Shown piece by piece: positions 38,426 through 47,626 of a stretch of 64,000 bases of DNA. Both the position numbers and the translations under genes were made by a program. How positions within the stretch are numbered: the first letter of the stretch is position 1; every line of letters begins with the position of its first letter. The notes below the pieces were generated by a model. That model was not told the DNA's origin, did not search any database, and saw nothing but the letters and a program-made list of their open reading frames with translations. The stretch lies in contig NZ_CP025263.1 in the NCBI RefSeq assembly GCF_002843605.1, positions 1,742,501 to 1,806,500 on the forward strand, given 5' to 3'. The stretch is from Pseudomonas sp. S09G 359. Lineage in GTDB: Bacteria > Pseudomonadota > Gammaproteobacteria > Pseudomonadales > Pseudomonadaceae.

Positions 38426-39676
38426 ATGTTCAGACCTCTCTTCGTATTTATCGGCACGCGTTATACCCGTGCAAAGCGTCGCAATCATTTTGTGTCGTTC
38501 ATTTCCTTGACCTCGATGATCGGGCTCGCCTTGGGCGTGGTCGTGATGATCGTGGTGTTGTCGGTGATGAACGGCTTCGATCATGAGATGCGCACCCGCG
38601 TGCTGGGCATGGTGCCCCACGCGACCATTGAGGGCGATGCGCCCATCAGTGACTGGCAAAGCCTGGCCGCCAAGGTCAAGCAGAACCCCAAGGTAGTGGC
38701 CGTTGCGCCGTTTACCCAGATGCAGGGGTTGCTGACCAACGACGGTAAGGTGCAGAAGATCCTGCTCAACGCCATCGACCCGGCCCAGGAGCGTAACGTC
38801 TCGATCATCGACAAGTTCATGCTGCAGGGCAAACTCGACGATCTGGCGCCCGGCAGCTTCGGCATTGTCATCGGCGACAAGGCGGCGGCCAAGCTCGGCG
38901 TGGGCCTCGGCGACAAGCTGACCTTCGTCGCGCCGGAAGTCACCGTGACCCCGGCCGGCATGTTCCCGCGCATGAAGCGCTTTACCGTGGTCGGCACCTT
39001 CCACGTGGGCGCCGGCGAAATCGATGGTTACCTGGGCCTGACCAACCTTACCGACCTCGCGCGCCTGCATCGCTGGCAGCCGGACCAGGTGCAGGGCTTG
39101 CGCCTGAAGTTCAACGACCTGTTCGACGCCCCGCGCGGCGCCTGGGAAATCGCCCAGCACCTGGGTGAATCGCAGTATTACGCCCGTGATTGGACCCGCA
39201 CCCACGGCAACCTGTACCAGGCCATCCGCATGGAAAAAGCCATGATCGGCCTGCTGTTGCTGCTGATCGTGGCCGTGGCCGCGTTCAATATCATCTCCAC
39301 GCTGGTGATGGTGGTGAACGACAAGAAGGGCGATATCGCCATCCTGCGTACCCTGGGCGCCACGCCGGGGCAGATCATGGCGATCTTCATGGTGCAGGGC
39401 ACCGTGATCGGCGTGGTCGGCACCCTGATCGGCACTGCCGTCGGCATCCTGGCCGCATTGAATGTCAGCGCCGCCATCGCCGCGCTGGAGAAAGTCCTGG
39501 GCCACAAGTTCCTCAACGCCGACGTCTACTTCATCGACTACCTGCCGTCCCAGGTGCAAGCCCAGGACGTGTTGATGGTGGGCGGCGCCGCGTTGGTCTT
39601 GAGTTTCCTTGCCACCCTGTATCCAGCCTGGCGCGCGGCACGTACCCAGCCAGCACAGGCCTTACGTTATGAGTGA
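38426..39676 (+). CDS. lolC: Lipoprotein-releasing permease LolC
   Basis: A 416-residue inner-membrane protein with one N-terminal helix ([20 protein letters not shown]), a periplasmic domain of about 220 residues, and three C-terminal helices. With LolD and LolE it extracts mature lipoproteins from the inner membrane for LolA. Its first 60 residues are almost the same as those of LolE. It overlaps or abuts lolD (7 bp to the chosen lolD start). Which of the two paralogues is C and which is E is taken from order. Confidence 0.93.
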   Translation: MFRPLFVFIGTRYTRAKRRNHFVSFISLTSMIGLALGVVVMIVVLSVMNGFDHEMRTRVLGMVPHATIEGDAPISDWQSLAAKVKQNPKVVAVAPFTQMQGLLTNDGKVQKILLNAIDPAQERNVSIIDKFMLQGKLDDLAPGSFGIVIGDKAAAKLGVGLGDKLTFVAPEVTVTPAGMFPRMKRFTVVGTFHVGAGEIDGYLGLTNLTDLARLHRWQPDQVQGLRLKFNDLFDAPRGAWEIAQHLGESQYYARDWTRTHGNLYQAIRMEKAMIGLLLLLIVAVAAFNIISTLVMVVNDKKGDIAILRTLGATPGQIMAIFMVQGTVIGVVGTLIGTAVGILAALNVSAAIAALEKVLGHKFLNADVYFIDYLPSQVQAQDVLMVGGAALVLSFLATLYPAWRAARTQPAQALRYE

Positions 39677-39683
39677 ATCGGGC

Positions 39684-40367
39684 ATGAGTGAAAAAGCAAT
39701 CCTGAGCTGCCGCAACCTGGGCAAATCCTACGAGGAAGGCCCGGAATCCGTGGTGGTGCTGTCCAACCTGCAGTTGGAACTGCACCCGGGCGAGCGCGTG
39801 GCGATCGTCGGCAGTTCCGGCTCCGGCAAAAGTACCTTGCTCAACCTGTTGGGCGGCCTCGATACGCCGTCCCAGGGCAGCGTATGGCTGGCCGGCGAAG
39901 AACTCTCGGCCCTCGGTGAAAAAGCCCGTGGCCAGTTGCGCAACCGTTCGTTGGGTTTCGTCTACCAGTTCCACCACCTGCTGCCGGAATTCACCGCCCT
40001 GGAAAACGTGTGCATGCCGCTGCTGATCGGCAAGACCGCGATCCCGGAAGCCCGCCAACGCGCCAAGGCCCTGCTCGACCGCGTCGGCCTCGGCCATCGC
40101 CTGGAGCACAAGCCGGCCGAACTGTCCGGCGGCGAGCGCCAGCGTGTGGCCATTGCGCGTGCGCTGGTCAACAACCCGGGCCTGGTGATGCTCGACGAGC
40201 CTACCGGCAACCTCGACTCCCACACCGCCCAGGGCATCAAGGACTTGATGCTGGAACTGAGCACCCAGATGCGCACCGCGTTCCTGGTGGTGACCCATGA
40301 CATGAGCATGGCCCGGCAGATGGACCGCGTGTTGCACCTGCAGGAAGGTCATCTGGTCGCCATCTGA
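39684..40367 (+). CDS. lolD: Lipoprotein-releasing ATPase LolD
   Basis: A 227-residue ABC ATPase. Walker A is GSSGSGKST near 42, the signature LSGGERQRV near 148, Walker [13 protein letters not shown] near 168 and the switch histidine in [26 protein letters not shown] is the typical Q-loop region of LolD. The start [11 protein letters not shown] gives the usual 227-residue length; an ATG at 39669 overlapping the lolC stop would add five residues. It is the middle gene of lolCDE. Confidence 0.94.
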   Translation: MSEKAILSCRNLGKSYEEGPESVVVLSNLQLELHPGERVAIVGSSGSGKSTLLNLLGGLDTPSQGSVWLAGEELSALGEKARGQLRNRSLGFVYQFHHLLPEFTALENVCMPLLIGKTAIPEARQRAKALLDRVGLGHRLEHKPAELSGGERQRVAIARALVNNPGLVMLDEPTGNLDSHTAQGIKDLMLELSTQMRTAFLVVTHDMSMARQMDRVLHLQEGHLVAI

Positions 40368-40376
40368 CCCGTTTCA

Positions 40377-40416
40377 AGCCCGGCGCCTGGCGCTGGGCTT
40401 TTTCATTTTTTCAACG
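40377..40416 (+). terminator. Intrinsic-terminator-like hairpin between lolD and lolE
   Basis: AGCCCGGCG (40377-40385) pairs with CGCTGGGCT (40391-40399) with one G-U pair, followed by TTTTCATTTTTT. It lies between two genes that must both be expressed, so it probably only reduces read-through, or lolE has a second promoter. Confidence 0.75.
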
Positions 40417-40426
40417 GTGCCCGCGA

Positions 40427-41671
40427 ATGTTCAGACCGTTATCGATTTTCATCGGCACGCGCTATACCCGCGCCAAGCGCCGCAATCGTTTTGTTTCATT
40501 TATCTCGATGACCTCGATGATCGGCCTCGCCCTGGGCGTGCTGGCGATGATCGTGGTGTTGTCGGTGATGAACGGCTTTCAGCGCGAAATGAGTTCGCGC
40601 ATCCTCGGTATGGTGCCCCACGCCACTATCGTCGGCGTCAACCCGATTGATGATTGGCAGCCGGTGGCCGCTGCCGCGATGAAGAACCCGGAAGTCACTG
40701 CCGCCGTACCGTTCACACAGATGGATGGCATGTTTTCCTACAAGGGCGCCATGCAGCCGATCGAGATCAGCGGCGTCGACCCGGCCCAGGAAGGCAAGGT
40801 GTCGATCGTGGCCCAGCATATCGTGCGGGGCAAACTGGAGGACTTGAAACCCGGTGAGTTCGGTGTGGTGGTGGGGGAGATCACCGCGCGGCGGTTTCGC
40901 CTGAATGTGGGCGACAAGCTGACCCTGATCGTCCCGGAAATCAGCACCGCGCCGGGGGGTATCACTCCGCGCATGCAGCGTTTGAACGTGGTCGGTATTT
41001 TCAAGGTCGGTGCCGAGCTGGATGGCTCCATGGCCCTGATCCATATGGCTGACGCCGCAGAGATACAGCATTGGCAGCCAAACCAGGTGCAAAGCGTGCG
41101 CCTGGCGGTGAAGGACTTGTACGCGGCGCCCAAGGTGTCGACGGACATCGCCGGCAGCCTCGGCGCCGCTTACAAGGCTGACGACTGGACCCACACCCAG
41201 GGCAGCCTGTTCAGCGCGATGAAGATGGAAAAGACCATGATTGGCTTGTTGCTGCTGATGATCGTCGCCGTGGCGGCGTTCAATATCATCGCCACGTTGA
41301 TCATGGTGGTGAACGACAAGGGCGCGGATATCGCTATCCTGCGTACCATCGGCGCCACGCCCCGGCAGATCATGGCGATCTTCATGGTGCAGGGCACGGT
41401 GATCGGCATTGTCGGCACCTTGATCGGCGGTGTGCTCGGCGTGATTGCGGCGCTGAATGTGAGTGAACTGGTGGGCTGGCTGGAGCGGGTGACCGGGCAG
41501 CATATCTTCAGTTCGGATGTTTACTTCGTCAGCAACCTGCCTTCGGAGCTGCAAGGTGGGGATGTGCTGCTGATTTGCACGGCCGGGTTTGTATTGAGCT
41601 TTTTGGCAACGCTTTACCCGGCGTATCGCGCGGCGAAGATTGAACCGGCGCATGCGCTGAGATATTCGTAA
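40427..41671 (+). CDS. lolE: Lipoprotein-releasing permease LolE
   Basis: A 414-residue paralogue of LolC with the same layout: [20 protein letters not shown] start, one helix near residues 25-50, a periplasmic domain and three C-terminal helices. In E. coli LolE binds the lipoprotein and LolC binds LolA. It is 59 bp after lolD across a terminator-like hairpin. The last 30 bp of the gene are copied downstream in a tandem duplication. Confidence 0.93.
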   Translation: MFRPLSIFIGTRYTRAKRRNRFVSFISMTSMIGLALGVLAMIVVLSVMNGFQREMSSRILGMVPHATIVGVNPIDDWQPVAAAAMKNPEVTAAVPFTQMDGMFSYKGAMQPIEISGVDPAQEGKVSIVAQHIVRGKLEDLKPGEFGVVVGEITARRFRLNVGDKLTLIVPEISTAPGGITPRMQRLNVVGIFKVGAELDGSMALIHMADAAEIQHWQPNQVQSVRLAVKDLYAAPKVSTDIAGSLGAAYKADDWTHTQGSLFSAMKMEKTMIGLLLLMIVAVAAFNIIATLIMVVNDKGADIAILRTIGATPRQIMAIFMVQGTVIGIVGTLIGGVLGVIAALNVSELVGWLERVTGQHIFSSDVYFVSNLPSELQGGDVLLICTAGFVLSFLATLYPAYRAAKIEPAHALRYS

Positions 41672-41926
41672 GGCTTTAGACCGCTATCGGGGGCAAGCCC
41701 CCTCCCACCTTTGAATGTGTTCACAGATCAAAATGTGGCAGGGGGCTTGTCTGGAATGCGGTCAAGTGTGGCCGATTGAGCGGGCGCATGCGCTGAGATA
41801 TTCGTAAGGCTTTAGACCGCTATCGGGGGCAAGCCAGCTCCCACCTTTGAATGTGTTCACAGATCAAAATGTGGCAGGGGGCTTGTCTGGAATGCGGTCA
41901 AGTGTGGGAGGGGGCTTGCCCCCGAT
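41638..41926. repeat. 136-bp tandem duplication of the lolE 3' end plus class B REP
   Basis: Unit 1 (about 41638-41773) and unit 2 (about 41774-41909) share the lolE tail GCGCATGCGCTGAGATATTC, the following GGCTTTAGACCGCTATCGGG and the REP arm and spacer. They differ at a few bases (CCCCCT versus CCAGCT in the REP). An intact class B inverted arm closes the block at 41904-41926. The partner arm in each unit has decayed to GTGGCAGGGGGCTTGTCTGG. Confidence 0.92.
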
Positions 41927-41945
41927 AGGGCCGGTACAGCTTGCA

Positions 41946-43292
41946 TCAACCGACGGCTGGCAACTCAATCACAAACCGCGTCCACCCCGCCCCAGACTCA
42001 CAATAAATCCGCCCCCCATGCGCCCGCACTATCGACTGGGTAATCGCCAGCCCCAGCCCCGCATGCTCGCTGCTGCCTTCATGGCGCGCCGGGTCAGCCC
42101 GGTAGAAGCGGTCAAACAACCTCGGTAACAATTGCGCTGGGATGCCTTCTCCGGTGTTTTCAACCGTGAGTGTCACGCCATCCACCATGCGTACCCGCAC
42201 TTCGCCGCCCGCTGGGGTAAACCGCAGCGCGTTATCGAGCAGGTTCGACAGCGCCCGGCGCAACATACCGCGATCACCCAGGGTTTGCGCCGTGCCTTCG
42301 CGCACCAGCCTGACGTGAGCGTCCTCGGCCAGCAAGGCAAAGAACTCCAGTAACGCCTCGACTTCATCGGCCAGTGCCAAGGGTTCGCGCTTGGGCACCA
42401 GCAGCCCATGATCGGCCTTGGCCAGGTAGAGCATGTCGTTGACCAGTTGCGCCATCCATTGCAGCTCTTCGAGGTTGCTGTGCAGCGCCTCGCGGTAATC
42501 CTCCAGCGGGCGCGGCTGGGTGAGGATGACCTGGGTCTGGGTCAGCAGGTTCGACAGGGGCGTGCGCAGTTCGTGGGCGATGTCGGCGGAGAAGGCCGAA
42601 AGGCGCTGGAACGCGTCGTCCAGCCGACCCAGCATGGCGTTGAAGGCCTGCGCCAGCTCGGCCAGTTCGGCCGGCATCGGTTGTTGGGGCAGGCGCTGGG
42701 TCAGCGAGTGGGCCGAGACGCCAGCGGCCACTTCGCTCATGCGCCGCAGCGGCCGCAGCCCGCTGCGTGCGGCCCAGGCGCCCAGCAACGCGGTGGCCAG
42801 GGCCGAGAGGCCGACGGTGAGCCAGATCAAATGCTGCATGCGTTGCAGGAAATGCTGGTGGTGGGTGATGTCCAGCATCAGGCTCAGTTGTGGTGAATCC
42901 GCTTGGCCGGCCAGCAATGGCGCGTTGTACACCCGGTAATCGGTGCCGGCATTTTGCAGGCTGTGCAGGCCGGGCGCGGTGGGCAGGCTGACGTTGGGGG
43001 CGGTGTCCAGCCAGCGCCGGCCGGCGGCGGTGATGCGCAGGGCGAGGTCCGGTTGGCGGTTGAGTTCGGCGCGCAGTTGGGCTTCGCGTTGGGTGAAGGT
43101 CTCCGGCGAATCGACACCCTGCAAAGTGCTGCGCAGGGCGATGAGCTTGCTGTCGAGCAGTTGCTGGTCCAGCTCGATAAAGTGCGCCTCACTGGCGTGG
43201 TTGAACAGCACGCCGGCGAGCAGCGATACCACGGCGGTACACGCGGCAAACAGCAACGCCAAGCGGCTGGTCAGCGAAAGGTGCTTGATCAA
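41946..43292 (-). CDS. copS: Copper-type sensor histidine kinase CopS
   Basis: A 448-residue membrane sensor kinase of the CusS/CopS/IrlS group. TM1 is [20 protein letters not shown] (about 11-30), a periplasmic domain of some 130 residues follows, then TM2, a HAMP domain ([20 protein letters not shown]), the phospho-accepting histidine in [16 protein letters not shown] near 238, and the ATPase with NLLDNALRF and [16 protein letters not shown]. The start is a TTG at 43292 overlapping the copR stop as TTGA, with GGAGGAA upstream. Confidence 0.88.
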   Translation of the reverse strand: MIKHLSLTSRLALLFAACTAVVSLLAGVLFNHASEAHFIELDQQLLDSKLIALRSTLQGVDSPETFTQREAQLRAELNRQPDLALRITAAGRRWLDTAPNVSLPTAPGLHSLQNAGTDYRVYNAPLLAGQADSPQLSLMLDITHHQHFLQRMQHLIWLTVGLSALATALLGAWAARSGLRPLRRMSEVAAGVSAHSLTQRLPQQPMPAELAELAQAFNAMLGRLDDAFQRLSAFSADIAHELRTPLSNLLTQTQVILTQPRPLEDYREALHSNLEELQWMAQLVNDMLYLAKADHGLLVPKREPLALADEVEALLEFFALLAEDAHVRLVREGTAQTLGDRGMLRRALSNLLDNALRFTPAGGEVRVRMVDGVTLTVENTGEGIPAQLLPRLFDRFYRADPARHEGSSEHAGLGLAITQSIVRAHGGRIYCESGAGWTRFVIELPAVG

Positions 43293-43969
43293 TGGAAGCG
43301 TTCCTCCAGCACATAACCCATGCCGCGCACGGTGTGGATCAGCTTGTTGGGGAAGTTGTCGTCGACTTTTAGGCGCAGGCGGCGGATCGCCACTTCGATG
43401 ATGTTGGTGTCGCTGTCGAAGTTCATGTCCCACACCTGGGAGGCGATCAGCGACTTGGGCAGCACTTCGCCCTGGCGGCGCAGCAGCAGTTCCAGCAGGG
43501 CGAACTCCTTGGCGGTGAGGTCGATGCGCTGGCCGTCGCGTTCGACGCGGCGGCGAATCAGGTCCAGGCGCAGGTCGGCGAGTTGCAGTGCGGTTTCCTG
43601 GGGCGTGCTGTTGCCTCGGCGTAACAGGCTGCGTACGCGTGCCAGCAGTTCGGAAAAGGCGAAAGGCTTGACCAGGTAGTCGTCGGCACCCAGTTCAAGG
43701 CCATGCACGCGGTCTTCCACGGCGTCGCGGGCGGTGAGGAACAGCACGGGGATCTCCAGGCCGGCATTGCGCACCGCCTGGAGGATCTGCCAGCCGTCGC
43801 GGCCGGGCAGCATCACATCGAGGATCAGCAGGTCGTAATCCCCGGTGAGCGCCAAGTGCTGGCCGCTGGTGCCGTCGGCCACCAATTCGGTGGTAAACCC
43901 CGCTTCGGCCAGGCCCTGGCGCAAGTAGTGGCCGGTTTTCGGTTGGTCTTCGACGATCAGCAGTTTCAT
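43289..43969 (-). CDS. copR: Copper-type response regulator CopR
   Basis: A 226-residue OmpR-type regulator. The phosphorylated aspartate is D51 in [17 protein letters not shown], with K in [10 protein letters not shown]. The C-terminal winged helix includes [16 protein letters not shown] and [13 protein letters not shown]. It should activate copper-resistance genes after phosphorylation by CopS. The divergent cupredoxin gene and the CusR-like box between them support copper as the signal. The start [11 protein letters not shown] has GAGTTGCCC before it; 21 upstream codons are excluded. Confidence 0.88.
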   Translation of the reverse strand: MKLLIVEDQPKTGHYLRQGLAEAGFTTELVADGTSGQHLALTGDYDLLILDVMLPGRDGWQILQAVRNAGLEIPVLFLTARDAVEDRVHGLELGADDYLVKPFAFSELLARVRSLLRRGNSTPQETALQLADLRLDLIRRRVERDGQRIDLTAKEFALLELLLRRQGEVLPKSLIASQVWDMNFDSDTNIIEVAIRRLRLKVDDNFPNKLIHTVRGMGYVLEERFH

Positions 43970-44034
43970 GGGCAACTCTTGGCAGCGTGTGGCGAGAGGC
44001 TTTATACCGTGGGTATCAGGCTGGGTGCGCAACC

Positions 44035-44048
44035 TGACAAAGTTGTAA
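44035..44048. promoter_or_regulatory. CusR/CopR-type operator
   Basis: TGACAAAGTTGTAA closely follows the E. coli CusR pattern TGACAA-NN-TTGTCA. It lies 66 bp before copR and 78 bp before the cupredoxin, the right place to control both divergent units. Confidence 0.7.
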
Positions 44049-44125
44049 TCTAGCAGTCAGCTGGCTGGCAGCGGCGCCATCTTAGAGTGCTGCCCAAGCG
44101 TGTTACACACTTTTGGAGAACAGCG

Positions 44126-44647
44126 ATGGCGTTGCGTACACCCCTGTTGTTGGCGGGCTGCCTGATGACATTGAGCTTATATGTGGCGGCCGATACGGCC
44201 CACACCTATGCATTCGGCCAGCCGGCAGCGGCGAGCAAGGCCACGCGTACGGTGGAAGTAACCCTGCAGGATATTTCCTTTTCGCCCAAGTCCCTTGACG
44301 TGAAAGCCGGTGAGACGGTGCGCTTTGTGCTGGTCAACAAAGGCCAGCTGCTGCACGAATTCAACCTGGGCGACGCGGCGATGCACGCCGAACACCAGAA
44401 GGAAATGTTGCAGATGCAGGCCAGCGGCATGCTCACCGCGACCGGCATGGGCAAGATGGACCACAGCGCCATGGGGCATGGCGATATGGGCGGCATGAAG
44501 CATGACGACCCCAACAGCGTATTGGTGGAACCGGGCAAGACCGCCGAGCTGACCTGGACCTTCACCCAGGCTACGGGCCTGGAGTTCGCCTGCAACCTTC
44601 CCGGGCACTACCAGGCGGGGATGGTCGGCAAGCTGACCGTTGAGTAA
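44126..44647 (+). CDS. Periplasmic cupredoxin, copper resistance (CopI-like)
   Basis: A 173-residue exported protein. The N-terminal hydrophobic segment (LLLAGCLMTLSLYVAA) may be a signal peptide; LLAGC could also be a lipobox. The cupredoxin fold carries likely type 1 copper ligands: His in LLHEFNLG, and Cys, His and Met in ACNLPGHYQAGMVG. A Met/His-rich insert (GKMDHSAMGHGDMGGMKHD, about 113-131) could bind extra Cu(I). It is divergent from copRS, with a CusR-like box between, and probably protects the periplasm against copper. TTTTGGAG lies before the start. Confidence 0.88.
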   Translation: MALRTPLLLAGCLMTLSLYVAADTAHTYAFGQPAAASKATRTVEVTLQDISFSPKSLDVKAGETVRFVLVNKGQLLHEFNLGDAAMHAEHQKEMLQMQASGMLTATGMGKMDHSAMGHGDMGGMKHDDPNSVLVEPGKTAELTWTFTQATGLEFACNLPGHYQAGMVGKLTVE

Positions 44648-44713
44648 GGCGTTTCTTAAGGGCGGGAGCAAAGGCTGGTAGACTGGCGCGGTTTATTTAG
44701 CCAGGTTTCCGCC

Positions 44714-45544
44714 ATGCATCCCGCAGCCGAACATTCGCCGCTGGGCAAGTCCAGTGAATACATCTCCACTTACACCCCTTCGTTGCTGTTCCCGATTCCG
44801 CGCGCCGCCAAGTGGGCCGAGCTGGGCCTGAGCGCCGAGACCCTGCCTTACAAAGGCGTGGATTTCTGGAACTGCTTCGAGTTGTCCTGGTTGCTGCCGT
44901 CGGGCAAGCCGGTGGTGGCCATCGGTGAATTCAGCATCCCGGCCGATTCGCCGAACATCATCGAATCCAAGTCGTTCAAGCTGTACCTCAACTCGCTGAA
45001 CCAGACGGCGTTCGTCGATACCCAAAGCCTGGAAGCGACCCTGCGCACCGACCTCAGTGCGGCTGCCGGCAAGCCGGTGACTGTGCGCATCCGTAGCCTG
45101 GCCGAGGTCGAGGCCGAAGGTGTACTGGCTCTGCCAGGCGTGTGCATCGACGAGTTGGATATCAGTGTCAGCAATTACGAGCACCCGCGCCCGGAACTGC
45201 TGCGGTGCGATGAGTCGCGCATTGTCGAGGAGAGCGTGCACAGTCATTTGCTCAAATCCAACTGCCCGGTCACCAGCCAGCCGGATTGGGGCAGCGTGGC
45301 GGTGGAGTACCGCGGTTCGGCGCTGGACCACGCCAGCCTGTTGGAATATATCGTCAGCTTTCGCCAGCACTCGGACTTCCACGAGCAATGTGTGGAGCGC
45401 ATCTTCCTGGACCTGCAGCGCCTGCTGAAGCCGGAGAAATTGACTGTGTATGCGCGGTATGTGCGGCGGGGCGGGTTGGATATCAACCCGTATCGCAGTA
45501 CTGAGGCTACGCAGTTCCAAAACCTGCGCCTGGCTCGTCAGTAG
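44714..45544 (+). CDS. queF: NADPH-dependent preQ0 reductase QueF
   Basis: A 276-residue protein of the long, two-module QueF type. The substrate motif [14 protein letters not shown] is near residue 87, and the catalytic cysteine is in [14 protein letters not shown] near 184. [17 protein letters not shown] follows near 222. It reduces 7-cyano-7-deazaguanine to preQ1 in queuosine synthesis. It is not with other queuosine genes here and no preQ1 riboswitch is visible in the short 66-bp leader. Confidence 0.95.
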   Translation: MHPAAEHSPLGKSSEYISTYTPSLLFPIPRAAKWAELGLSAETLPYKGVDFWNCFELSWLLPSGKPVVAIGEFSIPADSPNIIESKSFKLYLNSLNQTAFVDTQSLEATLRTDLSAAAGKPVTVRIRSLAEVEAEGVLALPGVCIDELDISVSNYEHPRPELLRCDESRIVEESVHSHLLKSNCPVTSQPDWGSVAVEYRGSALDHASLLEYIVSFRQHSDFHEQCVERIFLDLQRLLKPEKLTVYARYVRRGGLDINPYRSTEATQFQNLRLARQ

Positions 45545-45566
45545 CCTTCACCCAAAAACAAATAAT

Positions 45567-45653
45567 GTGGGAGGGGGCTTGCCCCCGATAGCTGAGTGTC
45601 AGTCACAGCATGTGTGCCTGACCCGCCGCCATCGGGGGCAAGCCCCCTCCCAC
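45567..45653. repeat. Paired REP element, class B
   Basis: Perfect class B arms at 45567-45589 and 45631-45653 in the convergent gap between queF and the DUF4404 gene. Confidence 0.93.
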
Positions 45654-45683
45654 ATTTGGACCTGCGTTTGGCTGACGAGAAAA

Positions 45684-45950
45684 TTAGATCCCGATATTGC
45701 CCAAGGTAATCACAATATTGCGCAATGTCCCGGCAATGCCCGGGTGGTCCAATTCGAAGCCTTCTACCGCCCGGTTCACATCGTCGGCGATGCTTGGGGT
45801 TTGGGTGGCCGGTTCCAATTCAAGTTGCACTTCGAATTTGGCAATCAACTCTTCCAGCGCTTCACGCTTTTCTTCCGGCAGCGGAGGTTGCTGTTCCAAC
45901 TGCCCGCGCAGGATCTCGACCTGTTCTTCCAACTTTTTGCGATCAGGCAT
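45684..45950 (-). CDS. DUF4404 family protein
   Basis: An 88-residue soluble acidic protein. The first half is a helical coiled-coil-like segment (MPDRKKLEEQVEILRGQLEQ through EEKREALEELIAKFEVQLE), and the C-terminal part (HPGIAGTLRNIVITLGNIGI) is hydrophobic and conserved in the family. The function is unknown. The start at 45950 is chosen for the GGAAGAAC upstream. It lies 110 bp after the HAD-like gene on the same strand. Confidence 0.85.
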   Translation of the reverse strand: MPDRKKLEEQVEILRGQLEQQPPLPEEKREALEELIAKFEVQLELEPATQTPSIADDVNRAVEGFELDHPGIAGTLRNIVITLGNIGI

Positions 45951-46060
45951 GACGTTCTTCCTTTTATCGATAGGCACTGGCATAGACCGCGGCACGCCGA
46001 GAAAGGTCTACGGGCTGACCTGTAGATTAATCCACCGGCGCCGACTGTGCATGATCTCGA

Positions 46061-46669
46061 TCAGGGCTTCTCGCCTTTGAGTTGGCGCAGGCTGATGTCG
46101 GCCAGGCAACTGCCGAGTTCGCCCAGGTGATCGATCACCGAGTGCACGCCCAGCGCGTACAGCGCCATGGTGGCCTTGCCGCGCTTGTGCTCGCGCTCCT
46201 GCTCGCTCAGTGCCTGCCATTGCTCGGGTGCCAGCCCGCACAGTGAGCCGCAGGACGCCAGGCCGATGGTCCACAGCCCTGCATTGAGCCCGGATTGCAG
46301 CAAGCGCGGTTCGCCGCTGACCAGCACGCAGCCTTCCAGGCGTTCGATGTTCAGTTCCATCAAGGCCTGCCAGCAAGCATGGGGTGCAGGCCAGCGAATG
46401 GCGGAGGGCGATGCGGCCTTCAGCCAGCCTGGGAGTGTGGCGGACAGCGGGAGGCTGACTTCGGGCGGCAGTTCATCCAGCCAGGCGCAGGGGACGCCTT
46501 GTTCCTTGAGGCTGCGCAGGATTTTCAGCGCGCCTGGCGTGGCCTGGGAATCAGGGGAGGGGGCATCGGTGCGGGCCTGGGAACCAAAGTCCACCAGGCA
46601 ACCACTCAGCCCGAACAGAACAGCAGTCAAGGCGGGCGCGTTGGCGCTGGCAATTTCGGCGTGAGGCAT
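46061..46669 (-). CDS. HAD-like protein of the phosphonatase type, catalytic aspartates missing
   Basis: A 202-residue HAD-fold protein. Motif I should read DxD but here is VLFGLSGCLVDFG: the nucleophile position is Gly and the second Asp is Ser. The layout after it (GALKILRSLKEQGVPCAWLDEL, then GCVLVSGEPRLLQSGLNAGLWTIGLA and a glycine-rich insert SCGSLCGL) resembles phosphonoacetaldehyde hydrolase relatives. It is therefore unlikely to be an active phosphohydrolase and may bind a phosphorylated ligand. It is upstream of DUF4404 on the same strand and divergent from mlaA. Confidence 0.75.
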   Translation of the reverse strand: MPHAEIASANAPALTAVLFGLSGCLVDFGSQARTDAPSPDSQATPGALKILRSLKEQGVPCAWLDELPPEVSLPLSATLPGWLKAASPSAIRWPAPHACWQALMELNIERLEGCVLVSGEPRLLQSGLNAGLWTIGLASCGSLCGLAPEQWQALSEQEREHKRGKATMALYALGVHSVIDHLGELGSCLADISLRQLKGEKP

Positions 46670-46875
46670 TTCGACATCCCTGAAATAGCTTTGACGCTAT
46701 CGGGGCGGGATGACAAATCGATGACAAAGCTGTGATGGCGGCGGTATTTGTAGGAATTTTGTGTGTTTGACGTATGACGTTTCCTGCATGCTGCCTAATT
46801 CAACACTTCCGTCATATACTGATCACCTTATTCAGGGCATAGCGCCCATGACAGACCATTCAAGGAGCAAAAGCT

Positions 46876-47565
46876 ATGCGCTGGAGCCATTACTTCGCTC
46901 AGCTGTCGGTGTGTGCCACCGTCCTGCTGGCCCCATTCGCTGCCCAGGCTGCATCGGAAGATGACCCGTGGGAAAGCGTCAACCGTCCGATCTTCACCTT
47001 TAACGATACCGTTGATACCTACGCCCTCAAGCCATTGGCCCAAGGCTATCAGTTCGTGACCCCGCAATTCGTGCAGGACGGCGTTCACAACTTCTTCCGC
47101 AATATCGGCGATGTCGGCAACCTGGCCAACAACGTGCTGCAGCTCAAGCCGCATGCGGCGGGGGTAGACACTGCGCGTCTGCTGATGAACACCACCTTCG
47201 GTGTGCTCGGCTTTATCGATGTAGGCACCAAAATGGGGCTGCAGCGCAGCGACGAAGACTTCGGCCAGACCCTCGGCTACTGGGGCGTTGGCAGCGGTCC
47301 TTACGTGATGTTGCCGCTGCTGGGTCCAAGCACCGTGCGTGACGCGCCGTCCAAGTACGTGGACAGCTACACCCAGCCGTACCGCTACATGAACGATATT
47401 GGCTGGCGCAACAGCACCTTCGGCCTGAACATCGTCGACACCCGTGCCAGCTTGCTCGACAGCGAGAAGTTGATCACCGGTGACAAGTACACCTTTATCC
47501 GCAACGCCTACCTGCAGAACCGCGAGTTCAAGGTCAAGGATGGCAAGGTCGTCGACGACTTTTAA
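46876..47565 (+). CDS. mlaA: Outer-membrane lipid asymmetry protein MlaA (VacJ)
   Basis: A 229-residue MlaA family protein: EDDPWESVNRPIFTFNDTVD at the mature N-terminus, GTARL-like AGVDTARLLMNTTFGVLGF, and GQTLGYWGVGSGPYVMLPLL. MlaA removes phospholipids from the outer leaflet of the outer membrane and hands them to MlaC. Unlike the E. coli lipoprotein, its signal peptide ends APFAAQA-A and has no proper lipobox. CAAGGAGCAAAAG precedes the ATG. A strong terminator follows. Confidence 0.94.
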   Translation: MRWSHYFAQLSVCATVLLAPFAAQAASEDDPWESVNRPIFTFNDTVDTYALKPLAQGYQFVTPQFVQDGVHNFFRNIGDVGNLANNVLQLKPHAAGVDTARLLMNTTFGVLGFIDVGTKMGLQRSDEDFGQTLGYWGVGSGPYVMLPLLGPSTVRDAPSKYVDSYTQPYRYMNDIGWRNSTFGLNIVDTRASLLDSEKLITGDKYTFIRNAYLQNREFKVKDGKVVDDF

Positions 47566-47585
47566 GCCGTGACACTTTGAAATGA

Positions 47586-47614
47586 AAAAAGGCGACCCTA
47601 GCGGTCGCCTTTTT
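47586..47614. terminator. Bidirectional intrinsic terminator between mlaA and the PilZ gene
   Basis: Stem AAAAAGGCGACC/GGTCGCCTTTTT (47586-47597 and 47603-47614), loop CTAGC. A and T runs on both sides let it work for both convergent genes. Confidence 0.95.
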
Positions 47615-47626
47615 CATGCGCGGTTT

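Noticed and set aside
44648..44713. preQ1 riboswitch before queF
   Set aside because: The gap is only 66 bp and no preQ1 aptamer hairpin with the conserved A-rich tail is visible.
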